A stretch of DNA of 64,000 nucleotides, taken from NCBI GenBank assembly GCA_027618835.1, contig JAQCHZ010000001.1, forward strand, positions 62,001 through 126,000, read 5' to 3'. Each line of letters begins with the position of its first letter. Position 1 is the first letter of the stretch. The notes beneath the pieces were generated by a model. It had not been told where the DNA came from and did not search any database. It saw nothing but the letters and a program-made list of their open reading frames with translations. Positions 1-8,961 of the stretch are shown here, piece by piece. Made by a program: the position numbers and the translations under genes. This DNA is from Chloroflexota bacterium (GTDB lineage: Bacteria > Chloroflexota > Dehalococcoidia > Lucifugimonadales > Lucifugimonadaceae).

Positions 1-261
1 GAGTCGGCCCCATTTCGCCATCGTCTCGTCGACAACCTCGATCCATCGACTCTCTTGAGTGACGTCGAGCTTGCGATACATTGCGACTTCACCGTTCTGG
101 TTCAGTTCAGCTTCAAGCGCATTACCTTTGGTGTCGTCGATATCGGCAATTACCACCCGAGCGCCCTGATCGACGAACAACCGCGAAGTAGCTTCGCCAA
201 TACCGGATGCTCCTCCGGTAACGATTGCTGCTTTTCCTTCAAGACGATTACCTGAAGACAT
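1..261 (-). CDS. Short-chain dehydrogenase/reductase, N-terminal part (runs off the window)
   Basis: This is the first 87 codons of an SDR oxidoreductase read leftwards; the rest lies beyond position 1. The Rossmann nucleotide motif TGGASGIG sits near residues 16-23, after a short strand (KAAIVTGG), and an acidic VIADID strand end near residue 40 suggests NAD(H) preference. The ATG at 261-259 begins [10 protein letters not shown], normal for the family. It lies just downstream of a broken enolase-superfamily gene on the same strand, so the pair probably belonged to a sugar-acid or hydroxy-acid catabolic unit. The substrate cannot be told because the catalytic Tyr-Lys region is missing. Confidence 0.85.
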   Translation of the reverse strand, partial: MSSGNRLEGKAAIVTGGASGIGEATSRLFVDQGARVVIADIDDTKGNALEAELNQNGEVAMYRKLDVTQESRWIEVVDETMAKWGRL

Positions 262-295
262 TTTTAGTTCCTTAATTGTTATAGCGGGTCAGATA

Positions 296-1408
296 TCAGT
301 CAATCACGTTATTTTTCAGTGAGTCAGGGTTAATCTCTAATCCCAGCCCTGGTCGATCCGCAAACGGTTTCCAAGTGCCGTCATCACCATAAGGCGGCAC
401 TTCCGTCCACCAAACACTTTGGCTTTTTTCATCTGCTCCGAGAACTTCAACGACTTTGAGATTTGGGGTTGCCATCGCACAGTGCAAATGAACTAGCGAA
501 ACGGCGTGTGGAGCGACCGGCAAGTTAAACGCATCGGCCATGGCAGCCACCTTCATCCATTCGGTAATGCCTGTAACCCGATGGACGTCTGGCTGGACAA
601 TATCCACACCTCCGGCCATCAGCAAGTCCCTGAAGCCGTACTTGGTGTACTCATGCTCGCCCGTAGCCACAGGAATCGTAGTGGACTGTGAAATCTGAGC
701 CAAACCAGGAATATCGTCAGCCAGCACAGGCTCTTCGAACCACCCCACATCGAATTGCTCGAATATCTTCGACATCTTTATCGCCTGCTTGGCGTAGTAC
801 CCGTTATTGGCATCGACGTATATCTCGACATCGTCACCAACTGCCTTTCGAACGGCGGCAAGACGTGCGATATCTTCTCGTTCTGATCGACCGAAATCCT
901 TGCCAACTTTCATCTTCACCCGAGGAATTCCCCGCTCAACGTACCCCATCTGCTCGGCGACCAATTCACCTTCTGAATAGTTCGTCCAACCACCCGACCC
1001 GTAAATCGGAACCGTCTCATGCGCCGGACCCAGTAATCGGTAAATAGGCTGATTCAGTACCTTTCCCTTCAAATCCCACAACGCAATGTCGATAGCAGCT
1101 ATAGCCTGAAAAGCCACGCCCTTACGACCAATACCACGCACTTGCCAGTACATATCCTGCCAGAGCTTCTCGACCATGAACGGATCCTGACCGACCAACA
1201 CGCCGTCCAGACTGTCGTGAATCACCGTCTAAATAGATCGGTGTCCCGGTGCATACCCGAGTCCAATCGTGCCTTCATCCGTATGGATGTGAACGAACAG
1301 CTGGCTCTTGCCTCTAGCATTCGGATCGATAGCCGGAATCGTTGCATCCTGAATCACGTACCCGTCAGGGTCGTGCAGCATCGTCGTTGTGATCTTTGTA
1401 ATTTTCAT
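296..1408 (-). pseudogene. Mandelate racemase/muconate lactonizing-type enolase superfamily enzyme, interrupted by an amber codon
   Basis: Read from the ATG at 1408 this gives a full-length (about 370-residue) enolase-superfamily protein, but codon 60 is TAG (positions 1231-1229). The part before it (MKITKITTTM to GLGYAPGHRSI) is the N-terminal capping domain. The part after it continues in the same frame as the barrel. The barrel keeps the KMK base motif, the metal ligands in VDANNGY, WFEEP and ATGEHEY, and the Asp/His dyad region (QPDVHRVTG and APHAVSLVH). The catalytic machinery is therefore intact and only the stop breaks the gene. Restart at the GTG at 1225 would lack the capping domain. 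CAG to TAG or TGG to TAG would explain it. Substrate unknown; the family covers sugar-acid dehydratases and racemases. Confidence 0.85.
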
Positions 1409-1592
1409 GCGGGTCCTGACATTGGTTCTGATCGATTCTGAGCGACAGAGTACGCCGGTTGCCCGAAATTGTGTATATCCATCATTGGAGATTTGATCGA
1501 CGATCGAGTTGATTCCTATATGCATCTCAACGCGAATGGTCGTACTCTTCTTGCTTCTACTCCCATCGCAACCCGCAATTTAGTCCTACTCA

Positions 1593-2864
1593 ATGACCAC
1601 CGAAAATCCAACCGGCTCGAAGTCTCGAACCGGGCGCGTCTTTTACGGCTGGTGGGTGGCAGTTGCCGGTGCGATGAACATGGTTGTCAGCTCTGGGCCA
1701 ACGTTCCAAGCGGCGAGCACGCTGTTCAGAGCCATTGAAGACGAATTCGGCTGGTCACGTGCAGTGATAACCGGAGTCGCTTCGTTCGGTCGATTCGGCG
1801 GTGCCTTGCTTGGCCCCCTCGAAGGCTGGCTCACCGACAGGTTCGGCACAGGGAAAATGGTCGTCGCCGGTTTTGCCATTGGTGGCGCCGGACTCATCTT
1901 TTACTCCCGACTTCACGGGCCATATCAGTACTACGCCGCTTACTTCATAATTTCGCTCGGATTCTCTATTGGCGGTTTCGTGCCTTCGATGGCGGCGGTC
2001 AACGCTTGGATGCCCCACAGGCGAGCAATCGCAATGGCTATCGTTATCGGCGGCTCAAGTCTTGGCGGAGTGTTGGTTCCGGCTATCGTTTGGGGAATCA
2101 ATAATCACGGATGGCGCGATACAACTTTCGTGATCGGCTTGATCACACTCGCAGCCGGACCGCCGATCGCTTATGTGGCGGGTAAACGTGCCCCCGAATA
2201 CAGCGATCTGATGGCACAGGTATCGAAGACCAAAACCGATGATGTAAAACCTCTTGCTCAGCACGATTTCACGGCGAAACAAGCACTTAGAACCAGAGCC
2301 TTCTGGTCGATCTCAATCAGCCATACCCTCACTAATCTCTCAGTAGGAGCACTCTCTGCACACATATTCTTCCAATTGACCGACGAAAATGCCGTCAACC
2401 TCTCCGACGGTAGCGCCGCATTAATCATGCTAATCATGACGGTCGCTATTTTCGGATTTCAGATGATTGGTGGATTTCTTGGTGACCGTATTAGTAAACG
2501 AACAATATTGCCGATTTTCATCCTGCTGCAAGGCTTGGCGCTCATCGTGCTCGCACAGGCCGACAACTACTGGCTGGCAGTCGGATTTGCGCTAATGTGG
2601 GGCATAGGATTCGGCGTGCGCACGCCAATGTTGCACGCCATGCGCGGTGACTACTTTGGGCGAAGGCATTTTGGAGTGATCCTTGGTATGTCGGCATTCC
2701 CGATGGGGCTTGGGATGATGGCAACTCCGGTAATTGTCGGCAAGGTTTACGACGATACCGGTTCGTATGTGACCTCACTTCACACGCTCGCAGCATTCTG
2801 CGCCATAGCTGCTCTCACCATTCTGTTTGCAACAAAGCCCTCAACGCCTAACCAAAGGTGTTAA
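1593..2864 (+). CDS. Major facilitator superfamily transporter, monocarboxylate/OFA-like
   Basis: A 423-residue integral membrane carrier with about twelve hydrophobic segments. The N-terminus (VFYGWWVAVAGAM) is typical of the monocarboxylate/oxalate-formate branch of MFS. The loop 2-3 signature is visible as GWLTDRFGTGK near residues 86-96, and the equivalent loop in the second half reads GGFLGDRISKR. It is transcribed divergently from the interrupted enolase-superfamily gene, across about 185 bp that should hold both promoters. The likely job is uptake of a small organic acid handled by the neighbouring enzymes; the substrate is inference. A second, related carrier sits at 18789-20093. Confidence 0.85.
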   Translation: MTTENPTGSKSRTGRVFYGWWVAVAGAMNMVVSSGPTFQAASTLFRAIEDEFGWSRAVITGVASFGRFGGALLGPLEGWLTDRFGTGKMVVAGFAIGGAGLIFYSRLHGPYQYYAAYFIISLGFSIGGFVPSMAAVNAWMPHRRAIAMAIVIGGSSLGGVLVPAIVWGINNHGWRDTTFVIGLITLAAGPPIAYVAGKRAPEYSDLMAQVSKTKTDDVKPLAQHDFTAKQALRTRAFWSISISHTLTNLSVGALSAHIFFQLTDENAVNLSDGSAALIMLIMTVAIFGFQMIGGFLGDRISKRTILPIFILLQGLALIVLAQADNYWLAVGFALMWGIGFGVRTPMLHAMRGDYFGRRHFGVILGMSAFPMGLGMMATPVIVGKVYDDTGSYVTSLHTLAAFCAIAALTILFATKPSTPNQRC

Positions 2865-3080
2865 TCGCCGCGTACTCTCGCATCGTCAGTCAAACGACAC
2901 GTATCAAATAATTCATGGTGCTGCCGGGGATACCGTGAGCCGCCTCTCCCGCTACTTCGGCCGCACCTACAATTTTTCAATCAACGTGAGTCCGGCTATT
3001 TGGCTAAACGTCGAGCGCCAACCACCTTGGATCAACGGAGTAATACGCTGGCAGACCAAAGTAAAAACAACACGAAGAAG

Positions 3081-3275
3081 ATGAACTCAACCGACGTAAA
3101 TCGCAGTTGGGTTGGAGCATTGGCGTTTTCGGTCATCGCTGTCACGGTCGTGCTTACCATTGCTGTCATAGCCAATCTTGCCATCGGAAGAGTTATCCAC
3201 TGGGAAATCGCCTCAGTTCTCGGCACGATCGGATTCGTCTTCCTCACGGTTGGCCGCAAGTTCAAAACTATTTGA
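3081..3275 (+). CDS. Small two-helix membrane protein, unknown function
   Basis: A 64-residue protein if begun at the ATG at 3081. An in-frame TTG at 3000 would add 27 polar residues. Two hydrophobic segments are evident (about residues 8-33 and 38-54), followed by a short basic tail (GRKFKTI). I recognise no family. The next locus is also a small membrane protein, now frameshifted. The stop is TGA at 3273-3275. Coding status rests on the clear membrane-protein pattern rather than on homology, so confidence is moderate. Confidence 0.5.
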   Translation: MNSTDVNRSWVGALAFSVIAVTVVLTIAVIANLAIGRVIHWEIASVLGTIGFVFLTVGRKFKTI

Positions 3276-3340
3276 TCCAGCCGGTCTAGCCTGGGTCTAC
3301 GACTTGAATGCAGTGCCTTGCACCTGATAATTTCTGCTGC

Positions 3341-3756
3341 ATGAGCAACAACGACTCGCTGACAAAGTTCGATAATCCTCTCGACACAGTATTTTCGGCA
3401 GCCTCAAGATTCGCCATCGAACTGGTTGCATGGATCGCTGGTCCATGGGCTGCAGCCGATTCACGGGCAACTGGCTTGCAGCTATACCCGCCCTGGCAGT
3501 TCTAGTGACGTTACCCGGCGTATTTTCGACAACCGGAGATAAACGACACGTTGTCGTTGCCGTACCCGGCAGAATTCGATTCCTGATCGAAGTGCTACTA
3601 GCGGCAATCGCCGTTGCCTCAGCACTGCTCGTATGGACCTACATCAGCTCTATTCTGGTTGCAATCGTCGCCATAGTGATGTTCGTCACCGGAGCACCCC
3701 GAGCCAAGTGGTTGCTCAGCAACAATCCCCCCAATTGGCCCTTGCCAACGAAGTAA
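3341..3756 (+). pseudogene. DUF2568/YrdB-like membrane protein, frameshifted
   Basis: Two overlapping frames together make one plausible protein of about 138 residues. The first, from the ATG at 3341, reads through SRFAIELVAWIAGPWAAAD. The second picks up at FTGNWLAAIPALAVLV and continues through RIRFLIEVLLAAI to the end. The switch falls at 3460/3461 and needs one base to be restored, most simply a T in the run now written gattcac. Four membrane segments and the paired RF-x-IE motifs resemble the DUF2568 (YrdB) family, though that assignment is from pattern memory. It could be a true pseudogene or a homopolymer error in the assembly. Confidence 0.55.
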
Positions 3757-3860
3757 GCCAAAATTCGGGTTCGCACGTAGAATTATGTGGTTTGAGCAAA
3801 TTTCAACTCGCCGGGCTGGCGAACACAGCCTCCCAATATAGATAGTCCAAAGATTCCTTC

Positions 3861-5495
3861 ATGCGATCAATTGCTGACCTCGCGGCCGATATGGGCCTCG
3901 ATCCTTCTGTTTTAGAGCCTTACGGTCACGATAAAGCCAAAATTCCGCTCGATGCCTTCCCCGAAATCGCTGATAAGGCAAAGCTGATCGTAGTCACAGC
4001 GATCACGCCGACCCCGGCAGGGGAAGGAAAATCGACCACGGCGGTAGGACTCACCCAAGGTCTAGCAAAGATCGGTAAAAAACCGGTTCTGACCATCAGA
4101 CAGCCAGCACTCGGACCTGTTTTTGGGCACAAAGGCGGCGGTACTGGCGGAGGAAAATCGACCGTCCAGCCAGCAGTCGACATCAACCTCCATTTCACTG
4201 GCGACTTCCACGCCATCGAGTCTGCGCACAACTTACTGGCCGCGATGGTCGACAACGCTGTCTACCGAAACGCAATCGACGATTTCGACGCAACCGGTAT
4301 CACCTGGCGACGCGTGACCGACGCCGAAGACCGTTCACTTCGCACGATCATGACCGGCGCCGGCGGCAAACTAAACGGCCCAGTTCGTGAAGCCGGATTC
4401 GACATCAACGCCGCATCGGAAATCATGGCTATATGTGCTCTTGCTAGCTCTTACAAAGACCTCCGAGAGCGAATCGGCGACATCGTAGTCGGGTGGAAGA
4501 AAGACGGCGCTACTCCAGTAACGGCCCGTGAGATCAAAGGCATCGGCTCGATCATGGCTCTGCTTCGCGATGCCATCAAGCCAAACCTTGCCCAAACCGC
4601 CGAAGGTCAGCCAACCATCGTTCACATGGGTCCGTTCGGCAATATCGCCCACGGCTGCTCGTCTATCATCGCCGACCAGCTTGCGATCAACTGCGGCGAA
4701 TACGTCGTGACTGAAGCCGGATTCGGTGCCGATCTCGGGTTCGAAAAGTTCATGGATATAAAAGTTCGTCAGGGTGGCCCCAAGCCTTCAGCGGCAGTAG
4801 TGGTCGCTACGATCCGCGGACTCAAATGGCACGGCGGCGTCGCAATAAAAGATATGGCTGCTGCAAATCCTGAAGCAGTACGCCGTGGTGGTGAAAATCT
4901 CAAAAACGCGTTGCGCATCGTTGAGCTGTACGGTCTTCCGGCCGTAGTCGCTATCAACCGCTTCCCTACTGACACCCCTGAAGAAATCGCTGTGGTCAAA
5001 GAAGTTGCGATGGCTGCTGGAGCGATCGGAGTAGAAGAAGCCAAGGGATTCGCCGAGGGCGGCGATGGCATGATCGAACTGGCACACGCGGTTGTAAAAG
5101 CCGCTGATCAGCCTTCCGAAGTAAAGCTTCTTTACGAAGACGATGACGACTATTTCGACAAAGTCGAAAATATGGCAAAGTCCCTCTACCTCGCTGGTGA
5201 TGTGAAGTGGGGACCAATGACCAAAACCACCGCACGTCGGTTCGCAGCAAACGGCTGGAACTATCCGGTCTGTATCGCCAAAACCCACCTTTCGATCTCA
5301 GCCGACCCAAAGTTGAAAGGTGCCCCTTCTGGACACACACTTCCTATAAGGGAATTGCGTATTCTTGCCGGAGCACGCCAAATCGTGACGCTCGCTGGCG
5401 ATATCATCACTCTTCCGGGTCTTCCATCGAAGCCGAATGCGTGGGATATTGATCTCTCAGACGATGGTGAGATCACCGGAATCCTAAGCACGTAG
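3861..5495 (+). CDS. fhs: Formate--tetrahydrofolate ligase
   Basis: ATP-dependent ligation of formate to tetrahydrofolate, giving 10-formyl-THF for one-carbon metabolism in the cytosol. The 544-residue length is normal for the family. The P-loop TPAGEGKSTT lies at residues 51-60. It is followed by the folate-ligase hallmark GHKGGGTGGGKS and by the HFTGDFHAI segment; the C-terminal half holds the conserved VAINRFPTDTPEE and EGGDGMIELA regions. The ATG at 3861 fits the family N-terminus, which begins with a short RSIADLAADMGL helix. It stands alone; no other one-carbon genes are adjacent, so it may feed formate from oxidative demethylation into THF, which is inference. Confidence 0.97.
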   Translation: MRSIADLAADMGLDPSVLEPYGHDKAKIPLDAFPEIADKAKLIVVTAITPTPAGEGKSTTAVGLTQGLAKIGKKPVLTIRQPALGPVFGHKGGGTGGGKSTVQPAVDINLHFTGDFHAIESAHNLLAAMVDNAVYRNAIDDFDATGITWRRVTDAEDRSLRTIMTGAGGKLNGPVREAGFDINAASEIMAICALASSYKDLRERIGDIVVGWKKDGATPVTAREIKGIGSIMALLRDAIKPNLAQTAEGQPTIVHMGPFGNIAHGCSSIIADQLAINCGEYVVTEAGFGADLGFEKFMDIKVRQGGPKPSAAVVVATIRGLKWHGGVAIKDMAAANPEAVRRGGENLKNALRIVELYGLPAVVAINRFPTDTPEEIAVVKEVAMAAGAIGVEEAKGFAEGGDGMIELAHAVVKAADQPSEVKLLYEDDDDYFDKVENMAKSLYLAGDVKWGPMTKTTARRFAANGWNYPVCIAKTHLSISADPKLKGAPSGHTLPIRELRILAGARQIVTLAGDIITLPGLPSKPNAWDIDLSDDGEITGILST

Positions 5496-5549
5496 ACTCT
5501 CTATACAATTCAATCCGCCAAAATTAACCGAATCAAATCACGAGTAAGA

Positions 5550-5906
5550 ATGACTTCCGAAGCCCGCCCCATATTCACATGTAAAGTTTGCGCCAAAGCG
5601 CTGACACCCCGGTTCCTGCCGTCATCAGCACCAAACTGCCCCGCTTGCGGAGCTGACACCGCTCCGAACCAAGCAGCCATCGATGCTGGGCTAACTACGT
5701 TCTGCGCCAATTGCCACACAACGGGCAGCATGTACGAATCGGAAAACTGCACCAGTTGCGGTGCAGCGTGGGGCAACTGGTCAGGCGGCGAGACTGTCGA
5801 GCAAGCACCGGAATCTTCGAGCTCAGGCAATCGAGTCCTCTACAAGTCGACTCGTGGCGCCGAAGGCGGCACGGTTCCTCGCTGGAAAATCGTCGAACCA
5901 AGCTAG
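5550..5906 (+). CDS. Small double zinc-ribbon protein
   Basis: A 118-residue protein with four CxxC knuckles (CKVC, CPAC, CANC, CTSC) at roughly residues 11-14, 31-34, 51-54 and 67-70, spaced as two zinc ribbons. The C-terminal third is polar and probably unstructured. No enzymatic motif is present. It follows fhs by about 55 bp on the same strand and precedes the zinc-binding lipoprotein gene, but shared transcription is not shown because a palindrome and probable promoter intervene. Possible roles are RNA or protein binding, or zinc storage; I do not recognise a named family. Confidence 0.7.
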   Translation: MTSEARPIFTCKVCAKALTPRFLPSSAPNCPACGADTAPNQAAIDAGLTTFCANCHTTGSMYESENCTSCGAAWGNWSGGETVEQAPESSSSGNRVLYKSTRGAEGGTVPRWKIVEPS

Positions 5907-5957
5907 TCAGCTCGACAACTTTTTCGTAGTTTGAACGAATTTTATTTGTGCACTTTA

Positions 5958-5974
5958 GTGATACCCAGTATCAC
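5958..5974. promoter_or_regulatory. Perfect 7-3-7 palindrome ahead of znuA, candidate metalloregulator operator
   Basis: The sequence GTGATAC-CCA-GTATCAC is an exact inverted repeat. It ends 24 bp before the ATG at 5999 of the zinc-binding lipoprotein, the position expected of an operator for a dimeric repressor. A Zur- or ArsR-type regulator would make sense for a zinc-uptake gene, but the sequence is not one of the classical Zur boxes I know. Its position also argues against the upstream GTG at 5948 as the true start. Confidence 0.5.
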
Positions 5975-5998
5975 ATATTGCGTGCTACACTGACTCTT

Positions 5999-7045
5999 AT
6001 GAACTCTCTCCCCATTTTCCCAAAATCAATGTCTGACACTACGTCTCAAAAGAACTTTTCTCGAAACGCTCTATTGGTACTTCTGCTCGTGGCAATTTCC
6101 GTTGTCGCCATAGCTTGCGATGGCGATCTCGATCCGCCCCCTGGCGGCGAAGTGACCGTGATCACGACCACTTACCCTTTGACGTTTTTGTCGGAAAAGA
6201 TTGGTGGAAATCGGATAACTGTAAATCAGCTGACAAAGCCTGGAGTCGAGGCACACGATTTCGAACCAACTCCGTCAGACGTCCGAGCTATCTCAGACTC
6301 TGACCTATTTATTTACAATCACCCTTCGTTCGAATCTTGGGCTCTAAACGCTGCTGCGGCTGCTTCAGACGCTGACGGTGATGACTCGCCGACGGTCACC
6401 GTGCAGACGATTAATCTCGAATCGGCTGGCGAAGATCACGGCGGACAAGCAGTAGACGATTCGACATTCGATGCCCACGTTGGGCACGATCACGGCGGAC
6501 AAGCAGTAGACGATTCGACATTCGATGCCCACGTTTGGCTGAACCCACTAAAGGCACAAAAGCAGGCCGATCGAATATTGTCAGCGCTCATAGATGTCGA
6601 CCCTGAAGGCGCTCAGATTTACACGCGAAATGCAGACGGACTTGACGTCGAACTTCAGGCGTTGGATGATCTAATCAACAAGCAAATCTCTAGTTGCGAG
6701 CTTGATAGCGTAGTTGTTTCACACTTGGCATTCGGGCACATGGCCGAACGCTACGGCTTCGAGCAGATCGGACTCGCAGGTCTATCGCCTGAGTTTGAAT
6801 CTGGACCTGCCCAGATCGCAGGAGTAATCAAAAAGATTAACGAGCTAGGCATCTCGCACATCATGCAAGAACCTATCGTCAGCAACCGACTGGCAGAAAC
6901 GGTCGCAGCCGAGACGGGCGCTGAGCTTCTTTCACTTCATCCACTCGAAGTTAGAACCTCGGAACAGGCTTCTACCGGACTCGACTATCTCGACATCATG
7001 AAGTCGAATGCTGATGCGCTTCAAACTGCTCTTCGCTGTAGCTAA
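5999..7045 (+). CDS. znuA: Zinc/manganese ABC transporter substrate-binding lipoprotein
   Basis: A cluster A-I metal-binding lipoprotein that would deliver Zn(II) or Mn(II) to a membrane ABC importer. The signal peptide is LLVLLLVAISVVAIAC, giving lipidation at Cys40. The mature part opens with VITTTYPLTFLSEKIGG. The metal-ligand segments are visible: GVEAHDFEPTPSD, the DAHVWLNP motif, VVSHLAFGHMAERYG and IMQEPIVSN. A His/Asp-rich loop carries a perfect 48-bp duplication (see the repeat at 6434-6535). An ATG at 6029 is an alternative start. No permease or ATPase gene (znuB, znuC) is nearby, so the partners must be encoded elsewhere. Confidence 0.9.
   Translation: MNSLPIFPKSMSDTTSQKNFSRNALLVLLLVAISVVAIACDGDLDPPPGGEVTVITTTYPLTFLSEKIGGNRITVNQLTKPGVEAHDFEPTPSDVRAISDSDLFIYNHPSFESWALNAAAAASDADGDDSPTVTVQTINLESAGEDHGGQAVDDSTFDAHVGHDHGGQAVDDSTFDAHVWLNPLKAQKQADRILSALIDVDPEGAQIYTRNADGLDVELQALDDLINKQISSCELDSVVVSHLAFGHMAERYGFEQIGLAGLSPEFESGPAQIAGVIKKINELGISHIMQEPIVSNRLAETVAAETGAELLSLHPLEVRTSEQASTGLDYLDIMKSNADALQTALRCS
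6434..6535 (+). repeat. Perfect 48-bp direct duplication inside znuA
   Basis: Positions 6434-6481 and 6488-6535 are identical and separated by six bases (gggcac), so the period is 54 bp, exactly 18 codons. Each copy encodes DHGGQAVDDSTFDAHV. The second copy runs into WLNP, the family's conserved metal-ligand motif, so the event duplicated the His-rich loop together with the DAHV ligand segment. Complete identity at silent positions means the duplication is recent, or was produced during assembly. Confidence 0.95.
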
Positions 7046-7060
7046 TCTTTTGGCGACCGG

Positions 7061-7633
7061 CTAGCCAGCACCTAACTCGAACCGCTCCAACTGCTTCCAA
7101 ACGCCACCCCAAGCAACACCGTCACGCGCCATTAGGTCGATAGCTTCGAACCGCAGGTGATCACCTAGGTCAATCTCGTCTAGGTGTTGTTTGGCGATTG
7201 CCACACCCTCGGGCTTAACTTCATTGACGATGCTCATGTGCGATTGATAAGGATCGTCTGGATACGCCGATTTTCCAAGTGGTCCAATACGAGCCATTAA
7301 GTCATCGTGAAGTACCTGAATCTCGGGATTAACGACAAACTCGAGTTTTACGCTGTGCTCCGATTCGCTAATTTCCATACCTGCTGTATCGAGATTAATT
7401 GGCTGGTGGCTACGAGCAACAGAACGAGTCACTTCGAGCAAATTATCGAGGCTCTTGATGTCGTAAAAAGTTCCTTTGACCGTGACGTGAGCTGGAATCT
7501 TTGCACGATCTTGTCCAGCCGCCTTTTCGACATCGAGTAGCGGTCCGACTAGCTCCGACGGAGCTGGAGCCACGATTGCGTAGCACGAGTAACCGAACTC
7601 GTCGTTTTCGAGATTTTTGGAGTTAATAGCCAT
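7061..7633 (-). CDS. 2H phosphoesterase / 2'-5' RNA ligase-like protein
   Basis: About 190 residues with the two H-x-[ST]-x motifs that define the 2H family: HVTVKG near residue 49 and HMSIVNE near residue 132. The duplicated half-domain layout fits the LigT/cyclic phosphodiesterase fold. Members hydrolyse or form 2',5' or cyclic phosphodiester bonds in RNA or nucleotides; the substrate here cannot be told. The ATG at 7633 is preferred over the TTG immediately upstream. The gene is convergent with znuA (16 bp between stops) and shares its strand with the next gene upstream. Confidence 0.8.
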   Translation of the reverse strand: MAINSKNLENDEFGYSCYAIVAPAPSELVGPLLDVEKAAGQDRAKIPAHVTVKGTFYDIKSLDNLLEVTRSVARSHQPINLDTAGMEISESEHSVKLEFVVNPEIQVLHDDLMARIGPLGKSAYPDDPYQSHMSIVNEVKPEGVAIAKQHLDEIDLGDHLRFEAIDLMARDGVAWGGVWKQLERFELGAG

Positions 7634-7660
7634 CAAACGGTCGTACTACAGATCAAAAAC

Positions 7661-8659
7661 CTAGTGCGATGCCCTGTAGTGAGCAGCCAATAGGTCTTCA
7701 CCAAAGTCGTGAGCGTAGTCACGCAACACCGAGTGAATGTGATTTGCACCGTTCTGGGTATTGTCGTATTCGATCAAGAATCGTGGATGCCTGATTGCAT
7801 AATAATGCGGCGCACCGACCTCAGCCGGCCCCGCCCACGCAAACGTCACGTCATCGAATCCTGCCGACTCCACTTCATGCCAGTAGTTTGAGGCGAGGTC
7901 GCCGGAAGCGCGTGTAACGTAGTGCTTCACAAGCGCTACAAGCTGATCCCGCTGCTGGTTACCCAACAACCCAAATCCAATCCCCTTGGGAGCGATGTTG
8001 GGATCGGCTGAACGAACGTTCGTAGTCAAAATATCGGCAGGAGCAACCTGATCAACAACTGCCAGTTTCGTCTGATCTACGTCCATAGACATCAATAAAG
8101 CCCTCGCCCAATCCTGCTCCTCGACAAGCGTTCGCTCGTCCTTGCGATCACCGTGACGAATCACAGCCGGGTTCGCTCCGAAAAACAACGGCAGAATCGC
8201 AACATGCTCGCCGTTGACGATGTTTGCAGTAAGACCAATGTGGTGACCACCAACGCGGAATCCCCATGGCTCGTCGACGCTTCCCGGGGTGCCGAAAACG
8301 CTGAACCAATAGCGGTCGGTGTTTCGTTCCCACTGAGAAATATTCTCGCTGATCTTCTCCCACTCGCCCAAGATGGTCTCGAGTTCGATAATCCGATGAG
8401 CAGTCGCCGCCCCACGTGCGCTATAGCCGGTCTCCATCATCGTGAACGCAGCCTTACGCTGAGCATCGTTCATTTCACGAAGAAGAAGCCCCTCGCGATC
8501 TATCGGAGTGTATGCCCACTTATATCGCTCATCACCCGCGAAATCGAACGATGCTGTCGCTCGCTGTGAATCACCAAGCGAGTTCAAAAAATCGTTCGCT
8601 GCGGCAGTCATTCGTTTTACTGCGTCAGGAGCTGAAGATGGGATTGGCGACGATGTCAT
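7661..8659 (-). CDS. DUF3500 family protein
   Basis: A 332-residue soluble protein whose layout matches the DUF3500 family. It has an early KWAYTPIDREGLLL segment, a central RYWFSVFGTPG followed by WGFRVGGHHIGL, and a terminal ending HYYAIRHPRFLIEYDNTQ plus HIHSVLRDYAHDFG. The conserved His, Asp and Glu residues suggest a metal-dependent or redox role, but no activity is established as far as I know. The ATG at 8659 is chosen because AAGGAA lies six bases upstream; an in-frame start at 8695 would put the Shine-Dalgarno inside the gene. Confidence 0.8.
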   Translation of the reverse strand: MTSSPIPSSAPDAVKRMTAAANDFLNSLGDSQRATASFDFAGDERYKWAYTPIDREGLLLREMNDAQRKAAFTMMETGYSARGAATAHRIIELETILGEWEKISENISQWERNTDRYWFSVFGTPGSVDEPWGFRVGGHHIGLTANIVNGEHVAILPLFFGANPAVIRHGDRKDERTLVEEQDWARALLMSMDVDQTKLAVVDQVAPADILTTNVRSADPNIAPKGIGFGLLGNQQRDQLVALVKHYVTRASGDLASNYWHEVESAGFDDVTFAWAGPAEVGAPHYYAIRHPRFLIEYDNTQNGANHIHSVLRDYAHDFGEDLLAAHYRASH

Positions 8660-8961
8660 CGAGGTTCCTTTTGAGGTGTGATCCGGCGAATGCACACTAT
8701 AAGCCAGCGACCGGCATCATGGGGTGAATGTTCGAAGATTCAGAGCGCCAATGTAATCGAGTTAGCGAAAACTTGGCTGGCGCCTAGTCGCCCCAAGTAC
8801 CGAACAATCGTTCGCAAGTTCCACCGAGAATCTGATCGGCGAGTCCTGGTCCCATCGCAGGCTGTATCTTGTCGGCGATCTCCCAGCCTTTGGTGTATCC
8901 GGTCTGCTCGACGATGAACGGGAAGTCAGTGCCCCACATAAGTCGATCAGACGAAGGTGAA

